63,849 nucleotides of DNA from CAZRXG01 sp964603985 (GCA_964603985.1 CAZRXG010000025.1:1-63849), one strand, 5' to 3'. Counted from the stretch's first letter, positions 15,666-25,233 are shown. Numbers and translations are program-made. Notes: generated by a model not told the origin, from the letters alone.

Positions 15666-17000
15666 TCAGGCACCACCTTGCAGCCGGGCCTTGAGGCCGG
15701 GTGCGAGCCTGTCCCAGAGGCGCACGCTGGCGTAAGCGGCCAGGATGGTGAAGGCAAACATCGCAACGAAGACGTAGCGCGCCTCGATCAGCAGGGGAGC
15801 GGCTACCGCCGTCGCGTACACGACCCACGCCGCGAGCGGGAAGATCCGCCGCCAGCGCTCTCGCCAGGCCAGCACCACCCCCACCAGCCCGCCCAGCAGA
15901 CCCCAGAAATGCCAGATGTACATCAGCAGACGCCGCCACAGGCCGGGGATGGTCAACACATCACGCGCCGAGGCCCGCCCGCGCAAGAAGCTCTCCAGCA
16001 CCTGGCGGGCGCCAACCTCGGACCGGGGCACGAGCATGACCGTACCGTAGGGCTGGAGGTACGCGCCGAGCGTGTCACCGGCCATGCGCCCCATCCACTG
16101 CCCCGGCGCGGATAGGATGTTCTCGACCCCGGCTGACAGGTACTCGCCGCCCTCGGTGTGTACGTCCTCCTCCCCGTAGGCGAGGGTCTCGGCCTTGGCC
16201 TGGGCAAAGGCCCTGCCGGTCAGCTCTCGGCCATCTTCACGTGAGGATCGCCAGATGTGGCTGAAAGCCGAGTTGGCGATGGGGACAAGCTCCCCGCTGA
16301 TCAGCGCGGTGCGCGCCATCCAGGGCGTGATCACCAGGATCATCACGCCGGTCAGCCAGGCGACCCCGCCGAGCGCGCGCCGCCGCTCTTCTGGGCGCAG
16401 CAGCGCGTGGATCGCCAGCAAAGCCGGAAACAGGATCGGCTGCGGTCTGGTCAGGACGGCGATGCCCAGGATCAGCCCCGCCAGCCGGTACGTTCCCCAG
16501 CCGTCCTGCGCGGCGGCCCGCAGGTAGACCAGCATGAACGCCGCGAACAGCGCGATGAACAGCGTCTCGGTGGCGACCGAGCCAAGCACGAAAATGTAAC
16601 GCGCGTCGAGCGCCTGCGCGACGAGCGCCACGCGTGCCACTCGCTGGCCGAACAGGTGGCGGGCGATCAGGTAGACCAGCACCACCGTCAGCGTGTCGAG
16701 CACCACCTGCCCGGAGCGCACCGCGACCATCTGCGCGACGGGCGCGCTGTCGGGGATGAGGTTCAGAAACGGGAGCAGGAAAAGCGGGTAGACCGGCCCG
16801 ACGGAGGTGAAGGCCCCCGCCGGGTTGTTGGGAAGCCAGAGCCGCCACGGTCGCCGCGCGGCGTGCATGTAGTAGCTCGCGTCGCCACCGTGCGGGTCTC
16901 CGTCGATGTAGAACGCCACCAGGACGGCGATGCGCAGCACCAGCGCCGCCGCCAGCACGATCCAGACGAAGCGATCCAGACGGGCAGATGAGCGCGGCAT
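15666..17000 (-). CDS. PMT/ArnT-like membrane glycosyltransferase
   Basis: A 444-residue protein with about ten membrane segments. The first extracytoplasmic loop has the family's acidic pair (AFYIDGDPHGGDASYYM), and later GPVYPLFLLPF and RYIFVLGSVATETLF match the dolichyl/polyprenyl-phosphate-mannose-type (GT39/GT83-like) fold. These enzymes transfer a sugar from a lipid-linked donor to an exported acceptor. It is the last gene of a minus-strand operon with the phosphodiesterase gene (9-nt gap) and sat. The donor and acceptor are not predictable. Confidence 0.75.
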   Translation of the reverse strand: MPRSSARLDRFVWIVLAAALVLRIAVLVAFYIDGDPHGGDASYYMHAARRPWRLWLPNNPAGAFTSVGPVYPLFLLPFLNLIPDSAPVAQMVAVRSGQVVLDTLTVVLVYLIARHLFGQRVARVALVAQALDARYIFVLGSVATETLFIALFAAFMLVYLRAAAQDGWGTYRLAGLILGIAVLTRPQPILFPALLAIHALLRPEERRRALGGVAWLTGVMILVITPWMARTALISGELVPIANSAFSHIWRSSREDGRELTGRAFAQAKAETLAYGEEDVHTEGGEYLSAGVENILSAPGQWMGRMAGDTLGAYLQPYGTVMLVPRSEVGARQVLESFLRGRASARDVLTIPGLWRRLLMYIWHFWGLLGGLVGVVLAWRERWRRIFPLAAWVVYATAVAAPLLIEARYVFVAMFAFTILAAYASVRLWDRLAPGLKARLQGGA

Positions 17001-17009
17001 CCCCGGTTT

Positions 17010-18452
17010 TCAGTCGCCCAGCAAGTGCTTACCCTGCATGTCGCCCGGCACGGGTACGCCCATCAGATCCAGGATCGTCGGGGCAACGTCCATCAACTGG
17101 CGGCCCTTGATCTCCCGGTTCGATTCCGGTTGGCGTGGATCGTACAGGATGAACATGCCATTCGAGGCGTGGTTGGCGTCGTCGGGGCCGGTGTCATTCT
17201 CGAAGGTGTAGATGCCCCCGTGCCCGAAGCTGCCCACCGAGCGCCAGTCCAGGTTGCCCCAGTAGATGATCAGGTCGGGCGGGATGTTGCGCACCTTGTG
17301 GTAAATCTCCTGCGGCTTGTAGACCACCGTGCCGATGTCGTTCCCGTCGGGGTCGGGGATCGCCTTGAAGCGCTCGATCAGCTCGTCGCGGACGCGCTCG
17401 TAGTCCTCGCGTTTGATCACGCCCTGCGGCTCGCGGCCCTCGACGTTCAGGAAGACGCGCCCGTAGTAGCCGCCCTCGCCCCAGGCAATTGTTTTCTCCC
17501 AGTCGATCTCGACCTTGGCCAGCGGCGTCAGGACGCGCCTGCCATTCTCGTCGAACTGGTCTTCCGGCGGCTCCTCCTTGAGCGTCAGGTAACCGTTGCG
17601 CCACAGCCACTCGTTGATGCAGATGCCGCCGTCCATCTTCTTGCCGCCGTGATCGGAGACCACCAGCACCATCGTATTGTCGTCGATCTTATTCAGCATG
17701 CGGGCCATCTGAGCGTCGATCATCTGGTAGTACTCTTTGATCGCGTCCTCGTACTTGTTGCCCGGTTCGTACTTGCGGTGCTCGTGATCCATGAACGACC
17801 ACATGCCGTGGTGGATGCGGTCCACGCCCATCTCCACCCACATGAAGTAATCCCAGGGCTGGCTCTCCTGGAGGTAGTTAAGCACCTCGAAGCGCATCTC
17901 GGTCATGTCCCACAACTGCTTGAGCAGCCAGTCTTTATCGGGCGTGCGGAAGTTGCGGACGTCGACCTCGTAGCGCGGCGCAATCGACATGATCTTCTCA
18001 GCCATCTCACTGGGGAAGGTGAAGCCGCTCTCCAGGCTGGGCGTCAGGAAGCTGGAGACCAGGACGCCGTTCACCGGCTTGATGGGGAAGGTCTGCGGCA
18101 CACCGACCAGCACCACCTGCTTCCCGGCCTCGCCCAGAATCTCCCATGTGCGCGGCTCCTTGACCGCCGCACCGGTGGCGATGTACAGGTCGTCGTAGGT
18201 GTAGTTGCGCCGGTTGCGGAAGCCGTAAATGCCCAGCGTGCCGGGGTCTTTGCTTGACATCATCGACGACCAGGCCGGGACGGTGATGGCCGGGATGCTC
18301 GACTGAAGCTCGCCGTACACGCCGCCCGAATAAAGCTTGTTGAAGGTCGGTAGTTCGTCCCGCCACTTGTCGAAAACCAGCTCGGGCGCAGCGCAGTCCA
18401 GGCCGATCACCATCACCTTGCGGTCGCGCGAGCGACGCAATCGTTTAAACAT
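17010..18452 (-). CDS. Alkaline-phosphatase-superfamily phosphodiesterase/pyrophosphatase
   Basis: A 480-residue soluble protein. VMVIGLDCAAPELVF carries the first metal-binding Asp. IPAITVPAWSSM carries the catalytic Thr of the type I phosphodiesterase/nucleotide pyrophosphatase group. MGVDRIHHG, VVSDHGGKKMDG and, near the C-terminus, SFGHGGIYTFENDTGPDDANH complete the two-metal site. There is no signal peptide, so it is probably cytoplasmic. It lies 59 nt downstream of sat and 9 nt upstream of the glycosyltransferase gene. The association with ATP sulfurylase hints at a nucleotide-sulfate substrate, but this is inference. Confidence 0.85.
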   Translation of the reverse strand: MFKRLRRSRDRKVMVIGLDCAAPELVFDKWRDELPTFNKLYSGGVYGELQSSIPAITVPAWSSMMSSKDPGTLGIYGFRNRRNYTYDDLYIATGAAVKEPRTWEILGEAGKQVVLVGVPQTFPIKPVNGVLVSSFLTPSLESGFTFPSEMAEKIMSIAPRYEVDVRNFRTPDKDWLLKQLWDMTEMRFEVLNYLQESQPWDYFMWVEMGVDRIHHGMWSFMDHEHRKYEPGNKYEDAIKEYYQMIDAQMARMLNKIDDNTMVLVVSDHGGKKMDGGICINEWLWRNGYLTLKEEPPEDQFDENGRRVLTPLAKVEIDWEKTIAWGEGGYYGRVFLNVEGREPQGVIKREDYERVRDELIERFKAIPDPDGNDIGTVVYKPQEIYHKVRNIPPDLIIYWGNLDWRSVGSFGHGGIYTFENDTGPDDANHASNGMFILYDPRQPESNREIKGRQLMDVAPTILDLMGVPVPGDMQGKHLLGD

Positions 18453-18511
18453 GGCTTATTCACTCTTTCATCAACCAGCGTACCGGCAGATCGACTGTCG
18501 GGTACTTGACT

Positions 18512-19738
18512 CTACTTTTCTGACTTCTTGCGGCGCATCCCTTCGATCAACACCCTGCTGACCTCCGGGCGCGTGAACTCCTCCGGCAGCATCTCACCGC
18601 GTTCCAGCATCTCGCGCACCTGCGTGCCGGACAGGAAGACGTGATGAGAGGGGTCGTGTGGGCAGGTCTTCGCGCTGACGATCCCGCCGCACTTCTTGCA
18701 GTAAAAGGCGTGGTCGAAGAACAGCGGCGTGATGCCTATTGCGGCGTCATCGAACTCGTCGAAGATGTAGTGCGCGTCATAGGTGCCATAGTAGCCCTTG
18801 ACGCCTGCGTGGTCGCGCCCCACGATGAAGTGCGTGCAGCCGTAGTTCTTGCGGGCGATGGCGTGGAAGATGGCCTCACGTGGCCCGGCGTAGCGCATGG
18901 CCGCCGGGAAGACGCCCAGCAGCACGCGCTCGGCGGGGTAGTAGTCACGCAGGATCGCCTGGTAGCTCTCGATGCGCACGTCGGCGGGGATGTCGTCCGC
19001 TTTGGTCTCCCCGACCAGCGGGTGCAGGAAAAGACCGTCGACGATCTCAAGCGCCGTTTTCTGGATGTACTCGTGCGCGCGGTGGATCGGGTTGCGCGTT
19101 TGGAAGGCGACGGTGCGCCGCCAGCCGGAGCGCGCGAACAAGCGGCGCGACTGGGCCGGGGTGTGCCGCAGCTCCGGGAAGTCGGTCCTGGCGGCCAGCG
19201 GCAGCTCGAAAACCCAGATCTCACCGGCCAGCAAAACTTCACCCTGCTTGTAGATCCGCGCCACGCCGGGATGCTTGTCCTCGGTCGTGCGGTAGACCTT
19301 CTCGGCCTCGACAGCCTTGTCGTAGGTGTATTTCTCGCTGACCTCGATCACGCCCATCAGGTGCAGGTCACCCTCAGGTGCAGGCTCGGCCAGCGCCGCC
19401 GACTGCCCGACCTCGATGTCGGCAGCCGTCTCCGCGTCGACCGGCAGGGTCACAGGGATCGTCCAGGGCAGGCCGTTCGTCAGGTACATGTCGTGCACCA
19501 CATTGGTGTAATCTGCCTGGCCCATAAAGCCCGTCAGTGGGCTGAGCGCGCCGATTGCGATCAGTTCCAGGTCGGAGATGTTCATCGGCGGTAAGACAAT
19601 GGTCTTTAACCCTCCGGCCATCTCGCGGGTGGCTTCGGCCATCTCCCCGCGCAGCATGCGGTTGATCAGCGTGCCCCCGTGCGGAGCAATCGAACCGACG
19701 TAGGATGGGGCAGCGTCAGAATTGGTTGTATTGTTCAA
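18512..19738 (-). CDS. sat: Sulfate adenylyltransferase (ATP sulfurylase)
   Basis: A 408-residue protein. The diagnostic motif QTRNPIHRAHEYIQK binds ATP, and GRDHAGVKGYYG is the second signature. The C-terminal part has KKCGGIVSAKTCPH, the zinc-binding insertion of many prokaryotic single-chain Sat proteins. It makes APS from ATP and sulfate (or runs in reverse). The TTG at 19738 is preferred because GAGGTG lies 5 nt upstream; an in-frame ATG at 19774 is the alternative. No APS kinase domain or APS reductase gene is in the window. Confidence 0.93.
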   Translation of the reverse strand: MNNTTNSDAAPSYVGSIAPHGGTLINRMLRGEMAEATREMAGGLKTIVLPPMNISDLELIAIGALSPLTGFMGQADYTNVVHDMYLTNGLPWTIPVTLPVDAETAADIEVGQSAALAEPAPEGDLHLMGVIEVSEKYTYDKAVEAEKVYRTTEDKHPGVARIYKQGEVLLAGEIWVFELPLAARTDFPELRHTPAQSRRLFARSGWRRTVAFQTRNPIHRAHEYIQKTALEIVDGLFLHPLVGETKADDIPADVRIESYQAILRDYYPAERVLLGVFPAAMRYAGPREAIFHAIARKNYGCTHFIVGRDHAGVKGYYGTYDAHYIFDEFDDAAIGITPLFFDHAFYCKKCGGIVSAKTCPHDPSHHVFLSGTQVREMLERGEMLPEEFTRPEVSRVLIEGMRRKKSEK

Positions 19739-19901
19739 GGGTACACCTCTTGGGCGCGCAAATGTGTCAGGCATGAAAATACACGCATCTGCGCGCTCTT
19801 CCGATGCGTGCGGGCGGAGTCTACCACAAACGCCGCCTGCTGTCGAAGATCGCCGGATGCCGCTTCTCAGATCCCGGTTCCCTCGCCCGGCTCTTTGCAG
19901 C

Positions 19902-19930
19902 AAAAAAGCCCGCCCTCGCAGACGGGCGGG
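19902..19930 (-). terminator. Terminator on the minus strand before sat
   Basis: Read on the minus strand: CCCGCCC, a loop, GGGCGGGC, then TTTTTTG. It would end the transcript of the small membrane protein gene at 20065-20439. The rest of the 19739-20064 interval shows no other gene. Confidence 0.75.
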
Positions 19931-20064
19931 TCTCTCTGATCGTGCCGTGAGACGACCCGTGCGGCGAGAGAGGACTCAGGTATCGCCCGGACGGTTGTTT
20001 GGGGCGGCTACCGGATGTCGGCGTGGCCGTCGATCATACGATCCTCTCAAAAAGAGGTCACGTT

Positions 20065-20439
20065 CTAGGCATTGAACTCTTCCACAGCCTCCTTGATCGC
20101 CTGGCGGATACGCTCGTCGGGGATGTCTTCCGCGTCATCGTACTGCTTTCGATTGACCCAGATGTCTATCGTCCCGTCGGGCATTGTCCCGAAGTCAAGC
20201 ACGGTGTCGGACAGGTCGGGGTATTGCACCAGCTTGCGCTTGACCATCTCTTCGATCTGCTCAGCTACGATGGTCGACGGTCTCTCGTAGTCTTCGACCT
20301 TGGCATCAGGGGCCATCTTTTTAAGCTGGTCGGATGTCTCACCCATCTGCCGCGTCCGGCGGGCGATGATCAGGGCCAGCACGGCGACCAGCAACAGCAC
20401 TGCCACGCTTACCAGTATCGCTAATTGAACATACTGCAT
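20065..20439 (-). CDS. Small membrane-anchored protein of unknown function
   Basis: A 124-residue protein. An N-terminal hydrophobic helix (about 5-27) is followed by a basic stop-transfer RRTR, a charged helical linker, and a soluble end with IVAEQIEEMVKRKLVQYPDLSDTVLDFG and TIDIWVNRKQYDDAEDIPDERIRQAIKEA in two parts. I do not recognise the family. It is monocistronic, ended by the terminator at 19902-19930, and divergent from the esterase operon. Confidence 0.7.
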   Translation of the reverse strand: MQYVQLAILVSVAVLLLVAVLALIIARRTRQMGETSDQLKKMAPDAKVEDYERPSTIVAEQIEEMVKRKLVQYPDLSDTVLDFGTMPDGTIDIWVNRKQYDDAEDIPDERIRQAIKEAVEEFNA

Positions 20440-20600
20440 GGGTTTTTCCTCTCTGCTGGAATGGTGTCATCGTATCACCAGAGTCCCGGTTGACGGGGTC
20501 CCCGTAGCGAGCCTGCGGGGAATCGACTCTATCACACCTCCCGGGTGCGGACAAACACCTGTCGCCGGGGGATCGGGCGCAGTCGAGCCGCCATCTGGCC

Positions 20601-20629
20601 CTGACAGACGCCTCCCTATATGGTAGACT
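20601..20629 (+). promoter_or_regulatory. Promoter of the esterase-CapA operon
   Basis: -35 CTGACA (20601-20606), spacer 17 bp, -10 TAGACT (20624-20629). The predicted start is near 20636, 46 nt before the esterase ATG. Confidence 0.6.
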
Positions 20630-20681
20630 CCCGGCCAGGCTCGACCATACCGGCACCAGACTCTCTCGACAAGGACACCCT

Positions 20682-21515
20682 ATGGCATCTGTCAAAGGAT
20701 GCATAAAAGACCGGACCATCCACAGCCGGGCGCTCTGCAAACCCATGCGGCTGTGCCTTTATCTGCCGCCCTACTATGGCGACTTCAACGTCCGCTACCC
20801 GGTCGTCTACCTGCTGCACCCCTGGGGCGAGGACGAGCACTACTGGACGGACGAGCTGCGGTTCCACCAGGTCGCCGATCACCTGATCAATGCCGGGACG
20901 ATCCCGCCCTTCATCGCCGTGATGCCACAGGGTGACAAGAGTTTCTTCGTTAACGCGGAGGACCCCGGCGGCGACTTCAGCATGATTGTCAGGCTGGCTC
21001 CCGACTTCTACGCAGGTGCGCTTGACGGTTACGGCGATTACGCGGACTACATTCTCCAGGATGTGATCCCCACCGTCGAGCGAACCGAGCAGACACGCAC
21101 CGACCGGGCCGGGCGGGCGATCGGCGGTGTGTCAATGGGAGGGGCCGGGGCGGCGGTGCTGGCGTTCACGCATCCCCGGCACTTCGGCGCAGTCGGCATT
21201 CACAGCCCTTTTCTCTTCACCGCCGAGCGGCTTGGCCCGCCCTGGATATTCGGGCTGGGCGATGAGGAAGCTTTCGCCCGGCGCGACCCGGTTCACCTGG
21301 CGAAGCAACTGAGTCCGGGCGACGCGCTCCGCATTCACGTTGACTGCGGCGCGGACGACGAGCTGGGCATGTCGGCCCCGACTGCCGACCTGCACTACGC
21401 GCTGGTGGAGCGCGATGTCCCGCACGCCTACGTGGGCCTTCCCGGCAGGCACAACGCCGACTACTGGCGGGCCAATCTGGCACAATATCTCGGCTTCTAC
21501 GCCGCAGGGTGGTGA
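20682..21515 (+). CDS. Putative esterase (esterase D/antigen 85-like alpha/beta hydrolase)
   Basis: A 277-residue protein. YPVVYLLHPWGEDEHYW is the strand and oxyanion region of the 'putative esterase' family. The nucleophile elbow is GGVSMGGAGA, the likely acid is in DCGADDELG, and the likely His is in LPGRHNADYW, so the triad is complete. There is no signal peptide. Relatives hydrolyse acyl esters, feruloyl esters or siderophore esters. It overlaps the start region of the CapA-like gene, showing a two-gene operon. Confidence 0.82.
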   Translation: MASVKGCIKDRTIHSRALCKPMRLCLYLPPYYGDFNVRYPVVYLLHPWGEDEHYWTDELRFHQVADHLINAGTIPPFIAVMPQGDKSFFVNAEDPGGDFSMIVRLAPDFYAGALDGYGDYADYILQDVIPTVERTEQTRTDRAGRAIGGVSMGGAGAAVLAFTHPRHFGAVGIHSPFLFTAERLGPPWIFGLGDEEAFARRDPVHLAKQLSPGDALRIHVDCGADDELGMSAPTADLHYALVERDVPHAYVGLPGRHNADYWRANLAQYLGFYAAGW

Positions 21516-21517
21516 TC

Positions 21518-23215
21518 ATGACGCGACGACGATACGCGACCTCGGCCTTGTGCTGTCTGGTGGTCGGGCTGGCACTGGCAGCCTGTAGCAGCTCAACGGC
21601 GTTGCCCGCGCCGCTGCCCACGCTTGGCGAAGAGGGCCTCGCCGCACCGGAGGCCGTTTCCACCGAACCGCCGACCCTCGCGCCGGAAAGCTCCTGGATT
21701 CAGCCCGGCGTGCCGCAGACGATTGCCGACCGCGTCGGCCCGGCGCTGGCGCAGGCCGGGTTTGTCCTGTCAGATTCCGCCGACGGCGCAACGCTGCGCG
21801 TGGTGCTCAACCCCGGCCCGGATGCCGTCCTGGCTGCGGAGTGGATTTACGTCGTGGCCGCGCCTTTCCCCACCGTGCCGGATGAGGTCTCGTGGGCCGG
21901 TTTGCAGAATTACTGGCTGACCGGCGACGCGGCGGCCCTGCCGGGTTTTGAGACGCCGCCGCAGGTCGTTGTCCCGGCCAGCGTGGCCGACCTGCTGATC
22001 GCGCAGGTGGGGCCGCCCGCTGGGGGGCTGCCGCTGAACATGGGTGACGCAGGGGGGCTGGTTGACATCGCCTGGAGTGTGCGCCCGTCGATCAGTGTGC
22101 TGCCCTTCGAGGCGCTTGAGCCGCGCTGGAAGATCCTCTCGCTGGACGGCCAGTCGGTGCTGGATAAGGCGCTCAACACAACCACCTACCCGCTCACCAT
22201 CCGGGTGGGGGTGCTGGCCGGCAGCGAGGCCGCCGTGCAGGCCGCGACGATGCTCCAGGGGAGCGGAGTGTGGCAGCCGACCAACCGCGACCCGGCCCGG
22301 TTGACCAACGTCACCATGACAGGCGTCACCGCGCTGGTGCGCGCCACGGCCTCGCAGATGGTGGTCAAGGGCGTGGACTTCCCCGCCGAGCAGATCCTGC
22401 CCTTCCTGGCCGAGGCGGACATTCTCCACACCAGCAACGAGGTCTCCTTTACGCCCCAGTGCCCTGCGCCGAAGTGGGAAGGCCCGCCGCTTGACTTTTG
22501 CTCGCAGCCGACGCACTTTTCGCTTCTGCAAACGATCGGGTTGGATATCGTCGAGCTGACCGGCAACCACAACAACGACGTGGGCACTGCCGCCTTCGAC
22601 TACACGCTGGATCTGTACAAGAACGGCGGCATCGTCTACTACGGCGGCGGGAGTGACCTGGAAGATGCACTCGCGCCGCGCGTCGTGCTGGCCCCCGACG
22701 GCACGCGCATCGCCTTTGTGGGCTGCAACTCGGCGGGGCCGTATACAGCCTGGGCGACGGAGTCCTCGCCGGGCGCGGCTCCCTGCGACGACTGGGCGGC
22801 GATCACGGAGCGGATCGCCGCGCTCAAGGCCAACAACGAGGCCGATGTCGTGATCGCCACGCTGCAATACCAGGAGCGCGACAGCCACGAGCCAAGCTTC
22901 CAGCAGGTCACCGACTTCGAGCAGTTGGCCGCCGCCGGAGCCGACATCGTCAGCGGCAGCCAGGCCCACCGCCCGCAGGGGTTCGCCTTCACCGGCGGGG
23001 CGTTCATCCACTACGGGGTCGGCAACCTGTTCTTCGACCAGCCGGAGCTTGAGAACCGGCAGATGTTCGCCGACCGGCATGTCTTTTACGCGGGACGGCA
23101 CATCTCGACCGTGTTGTTCACCGGCGTGATCGAATACTATTCCCAGCCGCGCCCCATGACGGCGGAAGAGAGGGCCGCGTTCCTGAAGCTGATCTTCGAG
23201 GCGAGTGGCTGGTAA
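21518..23215 (+). CDS. CapA-like lipoprotein (PGA_cap metallophosphatase fold)
   Basis: A 565-residue protein. The signal peptide ends in the lipobox LALAAC, followed by a Ser/Pro/Thr-rich linker. The middle part resembles a periplasmic binding-like region. From about residue 270 it matches the CapA/PGA_cap fold: FLAEADILHTSNEVSF, IVELTGNHNNDVG, VVIATLQYQERDSHEP, GADIVSGSQAHRPQGF, HYGVGNLFFDQ. These hold the Asn/His metal-site residues. CapA relatives act in poly-gamma-glutamate synthesis or as exported phosphoesterases. The ATG at 21518 is at the esterase stop codon. Confidence 0.83.
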   Translation: MTRRRYATSALCCLVVGLALAACSSSTALPAPLPTLGEEGLAAPEAVSTEPPTLAPESSWIQPGVPQTIADRVGPALAQAGFVLSDSADGATLRVVLNPGPDAVLAAEWIYVVAAPFPTVPDEVSWAGLQNYWLTGDAAALPGFETPPQVVVPASVADLLIAQVGPPAGGLPLNMGDAGGLVDIAWSVRPSISVLPFEALEPRWKILSLDGQSVLDKALNTTTYPLTIRVGVLAGSEAAVQAATMLQGSGVWQPTNRDPARLTNVTMTGVTALVRATASQMVVKGVDFPAEQILPFLAEADILHTSNEVSFTPQCPAPKWEGPPLDFCSQPTHFSLLQTIGLDIVELTGNHNNDVGTAAFDYTLDLYKNGGIVYYGGGSDLEDALAPRVVLAPDGTRIAFVGCNSAGPYTAWATESSPGAAPCDDWAAITERIAALKANNEADVVIATLQYQERDSHEPSFQQVTDFEQLAAAGADIVSGSQAHRPQGFAFTGGAFIHYGVGNLFFDQPELENRQMFADRHVFYAGRHISTVLFTGVIEYYSQPRPMTAEERAAFLKLIFEASGW

Positions 23216-23239
23216 GCGCGCGCCGGGGTCTTTGTGCGT

Positions 23240-24385
23240 TTAGTCGGCGCTCAGGTTCAGCGCCTTCGCGTGCAGGTAGGCCCGCACCCCTTCGAGAAAC
23301 GCCTCGGTGTACTCCGGCTCTGCCGCGCGCCCCATGTGTCCCACACGGAAGACCTTCCCGTGCAGCTCGCCCAACCCGCCCGACACCATGATCCGGTGCT
23401 CCTCCAGCAGGTAACGCAGCATGTCGCTCAGGTCAACGTCCGGGCGGGTGTTCAGTGCGCTGAGCATCGGGGCGGCATAGGCCGGGTCGGGGAAGAGTGT
23501 GAAGCCCAGCGCGCCCATTCCCTCACGCACCTGCCGGGCGGCTGTGGCGAAGATCCCCTGGTAGGCTTCCAACCCGATCTCAAAGACGGTGGTCAGACGC
23601 TTGTGAAGCGCCATGATGTTGTTGGTCGGCATGGTAATCGGGTAGGGGTGCCACGCGGCCCAGTTTTCCATGTACCAGGCCCACGTGCGAAGATCCTGGT
23701 ACCAGCCGTGTTGGCCGGGATTCGCGTCGGCCATGTCCCAGGCCCGCCTGCTGACGGAGACCAGCGCCAGGCCGGGCGGTACGCCCAGGCACTTATTCGG
23801 CACGGTGACGCAAACGTCGATGCCCCACTCGTCGACCGGGAGCCTGGTGCCGCCCAGTGAGGAGACGGCGTCGACGACGACCGGCAGGTCGAACTCCTTC
23901 GCCACTGCTGCGATCTCGCCCAGCGGGTTGAGCACGCCGGTGCCCGTCTCGTGGTGGACGATGCCCAACGCGCGGATGGGCTGCCCCTCGGCGCTGGCCT
24001 GGGGAATCCACTCTTTCAACTGTTCGCGAAGCCGGTCGGGGTCGACAGGCTCGCCCAGTGGGAAATCAACCACCCAGGGGCGGATGCCGTTCGCCTCGGC
24101 GATCTGCCGGGTTCGCTCTCCGAAGAACCCGTTTGAGGGCAGGCAGGCACTCTCCCCGGCGGGAACCAGGCTGCTCAGCCCGGCTTCGAAGGCGCTGCTG
24201 CCGGGGCCGGGCATCATGACAACGTCGCCTTGAGTCTGGAACAGCCGCTTGAGCAGCCCGGTGATCTCTTCGAAGACCGGCATCCATCTGGCTCCATAGT
24301 GGGGCATGGTCTGTTCAGAGATAGCGGCCAGGGTCTCGTCATCTGCGTCGACGGGGCCGGCGATCATCAGACGAAAGTCAGACAC
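23240..24385 (-). CDS. Class V aminotransferase (alanine-glyoxylate/serine-pyruvate type)
   Basis: A 381-residue protein. It begins FRLMIAGPVDADDETLAAIS, the AGXT-type start with the Pro that binds the substrate. MMPGPGSSAFEAGLSSLV binds the PLP phosphate, VVVDAVSSLGGTRLPVDEWG holds the Asp that contacts the PLP ring, and VTVPNKCLGVPPGLALVSVS holds the Schiff-base Lys. It probably interconverts an amino acid with glyoxylate or pyruvate. The GTG start at 24385 follows GGGAGG by 7 nt. The conserved end reads VFRVGHMGRAAEP. Confidence 0.9.
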   Translation of the reverse strand: MSDFRLMIAGPVDADDETLAAISEQTMPHYGARWMPVFEEITGLLKRLFQTQGDVVMMPGPGSSAFEAGLSSLVPAGESACLPSNGFFGERTRQIAEANGIRPWVVDFPLGEPVDPDRLREQLKEWIPQASAEGQPIRALGIVHHETGTGVLNPLGEIAAVAKEFDLPVVVDAVSSLGGTRLPVDEWGIDVCVTVPNKCLGVPPGLALVSVSRRAWDMADANPGQHGWYQDLRTWAWYMENWAAWHPYPITMPTNNIMALHKRLTTVFEIGLEAYQGIFATAARQVREGMGALGFTLFPDPAYAAPMLSALNTRPDVDLSDMLRYLLEEHRIMVSGGLGELHGKVFRVGHMGRAAEPEYTEAFLEGVRAYLHAKALNLSAD

Positions 24386-24559
24386 GTGTTACCTCCCAGG
24401 AAACTGGCGCGCACAACGCGCGTCACCTAATTGTGGCACTTTGCGTCGCCGTCGGCAACCACCGGGCGTGTTGCGCCGCATCCGGGTCAACTTTTCAACG
24501 AAGTCGGCGTATACTATAGTTGGGTACGCGGAACGCAGACAAAGGGAGAGAACACATCT

Positions 24560-25147
24560 ATGGCCCGCCGATTAGTCATTCCATTAGGCGCGAACTGGCG
24601 TCAGAAGCCAGCCGCGATGCTGCTGGTGTTTCTGGTATTGGTGGCCCTGCTGGCCGTTTCGGTTTTTCTGTTCGTGACCGATTACATCACCAGCGTGTAC
24701 GGGTACTTCCGGCTGGGAACCCAGCGCGTGTCCGACGCGGAAGCGTGGTTCGTCGGGGCGCTGCCGCAGTTGGTGCAGGTAGCCTTCGGGTTCATGGCCC
24801 TGGAGCGGCGCAACTGGCTGTTTGCGGTGCTGGCCGGTGCGGCCATGATCGCCGATATCGGGACCGACGTGACCTTCCGCGTCGGTGATGCGCAGGGATT
24901 CGCCCTTTACGTGACGGCAATTCTGCAGAGCATTGTGCTGTTCACGTTGGGCAGCGAGTTCCTGCTGGTGGCGTCGCTGGAGAACATCATCGAGTACCTG
25001 CCCGATGTCCTGGAGGCGATGGCGATCTCGTCCGGGCGGCTGGTCGATAGCTTCACCCGCGTCGCCGATACGCTCCGGGAGGACGAGGACGACGTTCACC
25101 CGGTTGCCCAGCGCAAGAGCAAATCCGGCGGGCGGCGCGGCCCATAA
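24560..25147 (+). CDS. Multi-pass membrane protein of unknown function
   Basis: A 195-residue protein. Four hydrophobic segments are visible (about 20-43, 68-84, 86-102 and 118-136). The C-terminal 45 residues are charged and basic at the end (KSKSGGRRGP). I do not recognise the family. GGGAGAG lies 9 nt before the ATG, and a -10-like TATACT is at 24510-24515. It ends at a terminator that overlaps the convergent gene. Confidence 0.68.
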   Translation: MARRLVIPLGANWRQKPAAMLLVFLVLVALLAVSVFLFVTDYITSVYGYFRLGTQRVSDAEAWFVGALPQLVQVAFGFMALERRNWLFAVLAGAAMIADIGTDVTFRVGDAQGFALYVTAILQSIVLFTLGSEFLLVASLENIIEYLPDVLEAMAISSGRLVDSFTRVADTLREDEDDVHPVAQRKSKSGGRRGP

Positions 25148-25233
25148 GAGTCATCCTGTCGCGGCTGTGAGAAGTGACGCGGCCCCTGGCCCGCCGGTCG
25201 AGATTGCGTGTGCTGTTGAGAGTATGCTGATGG

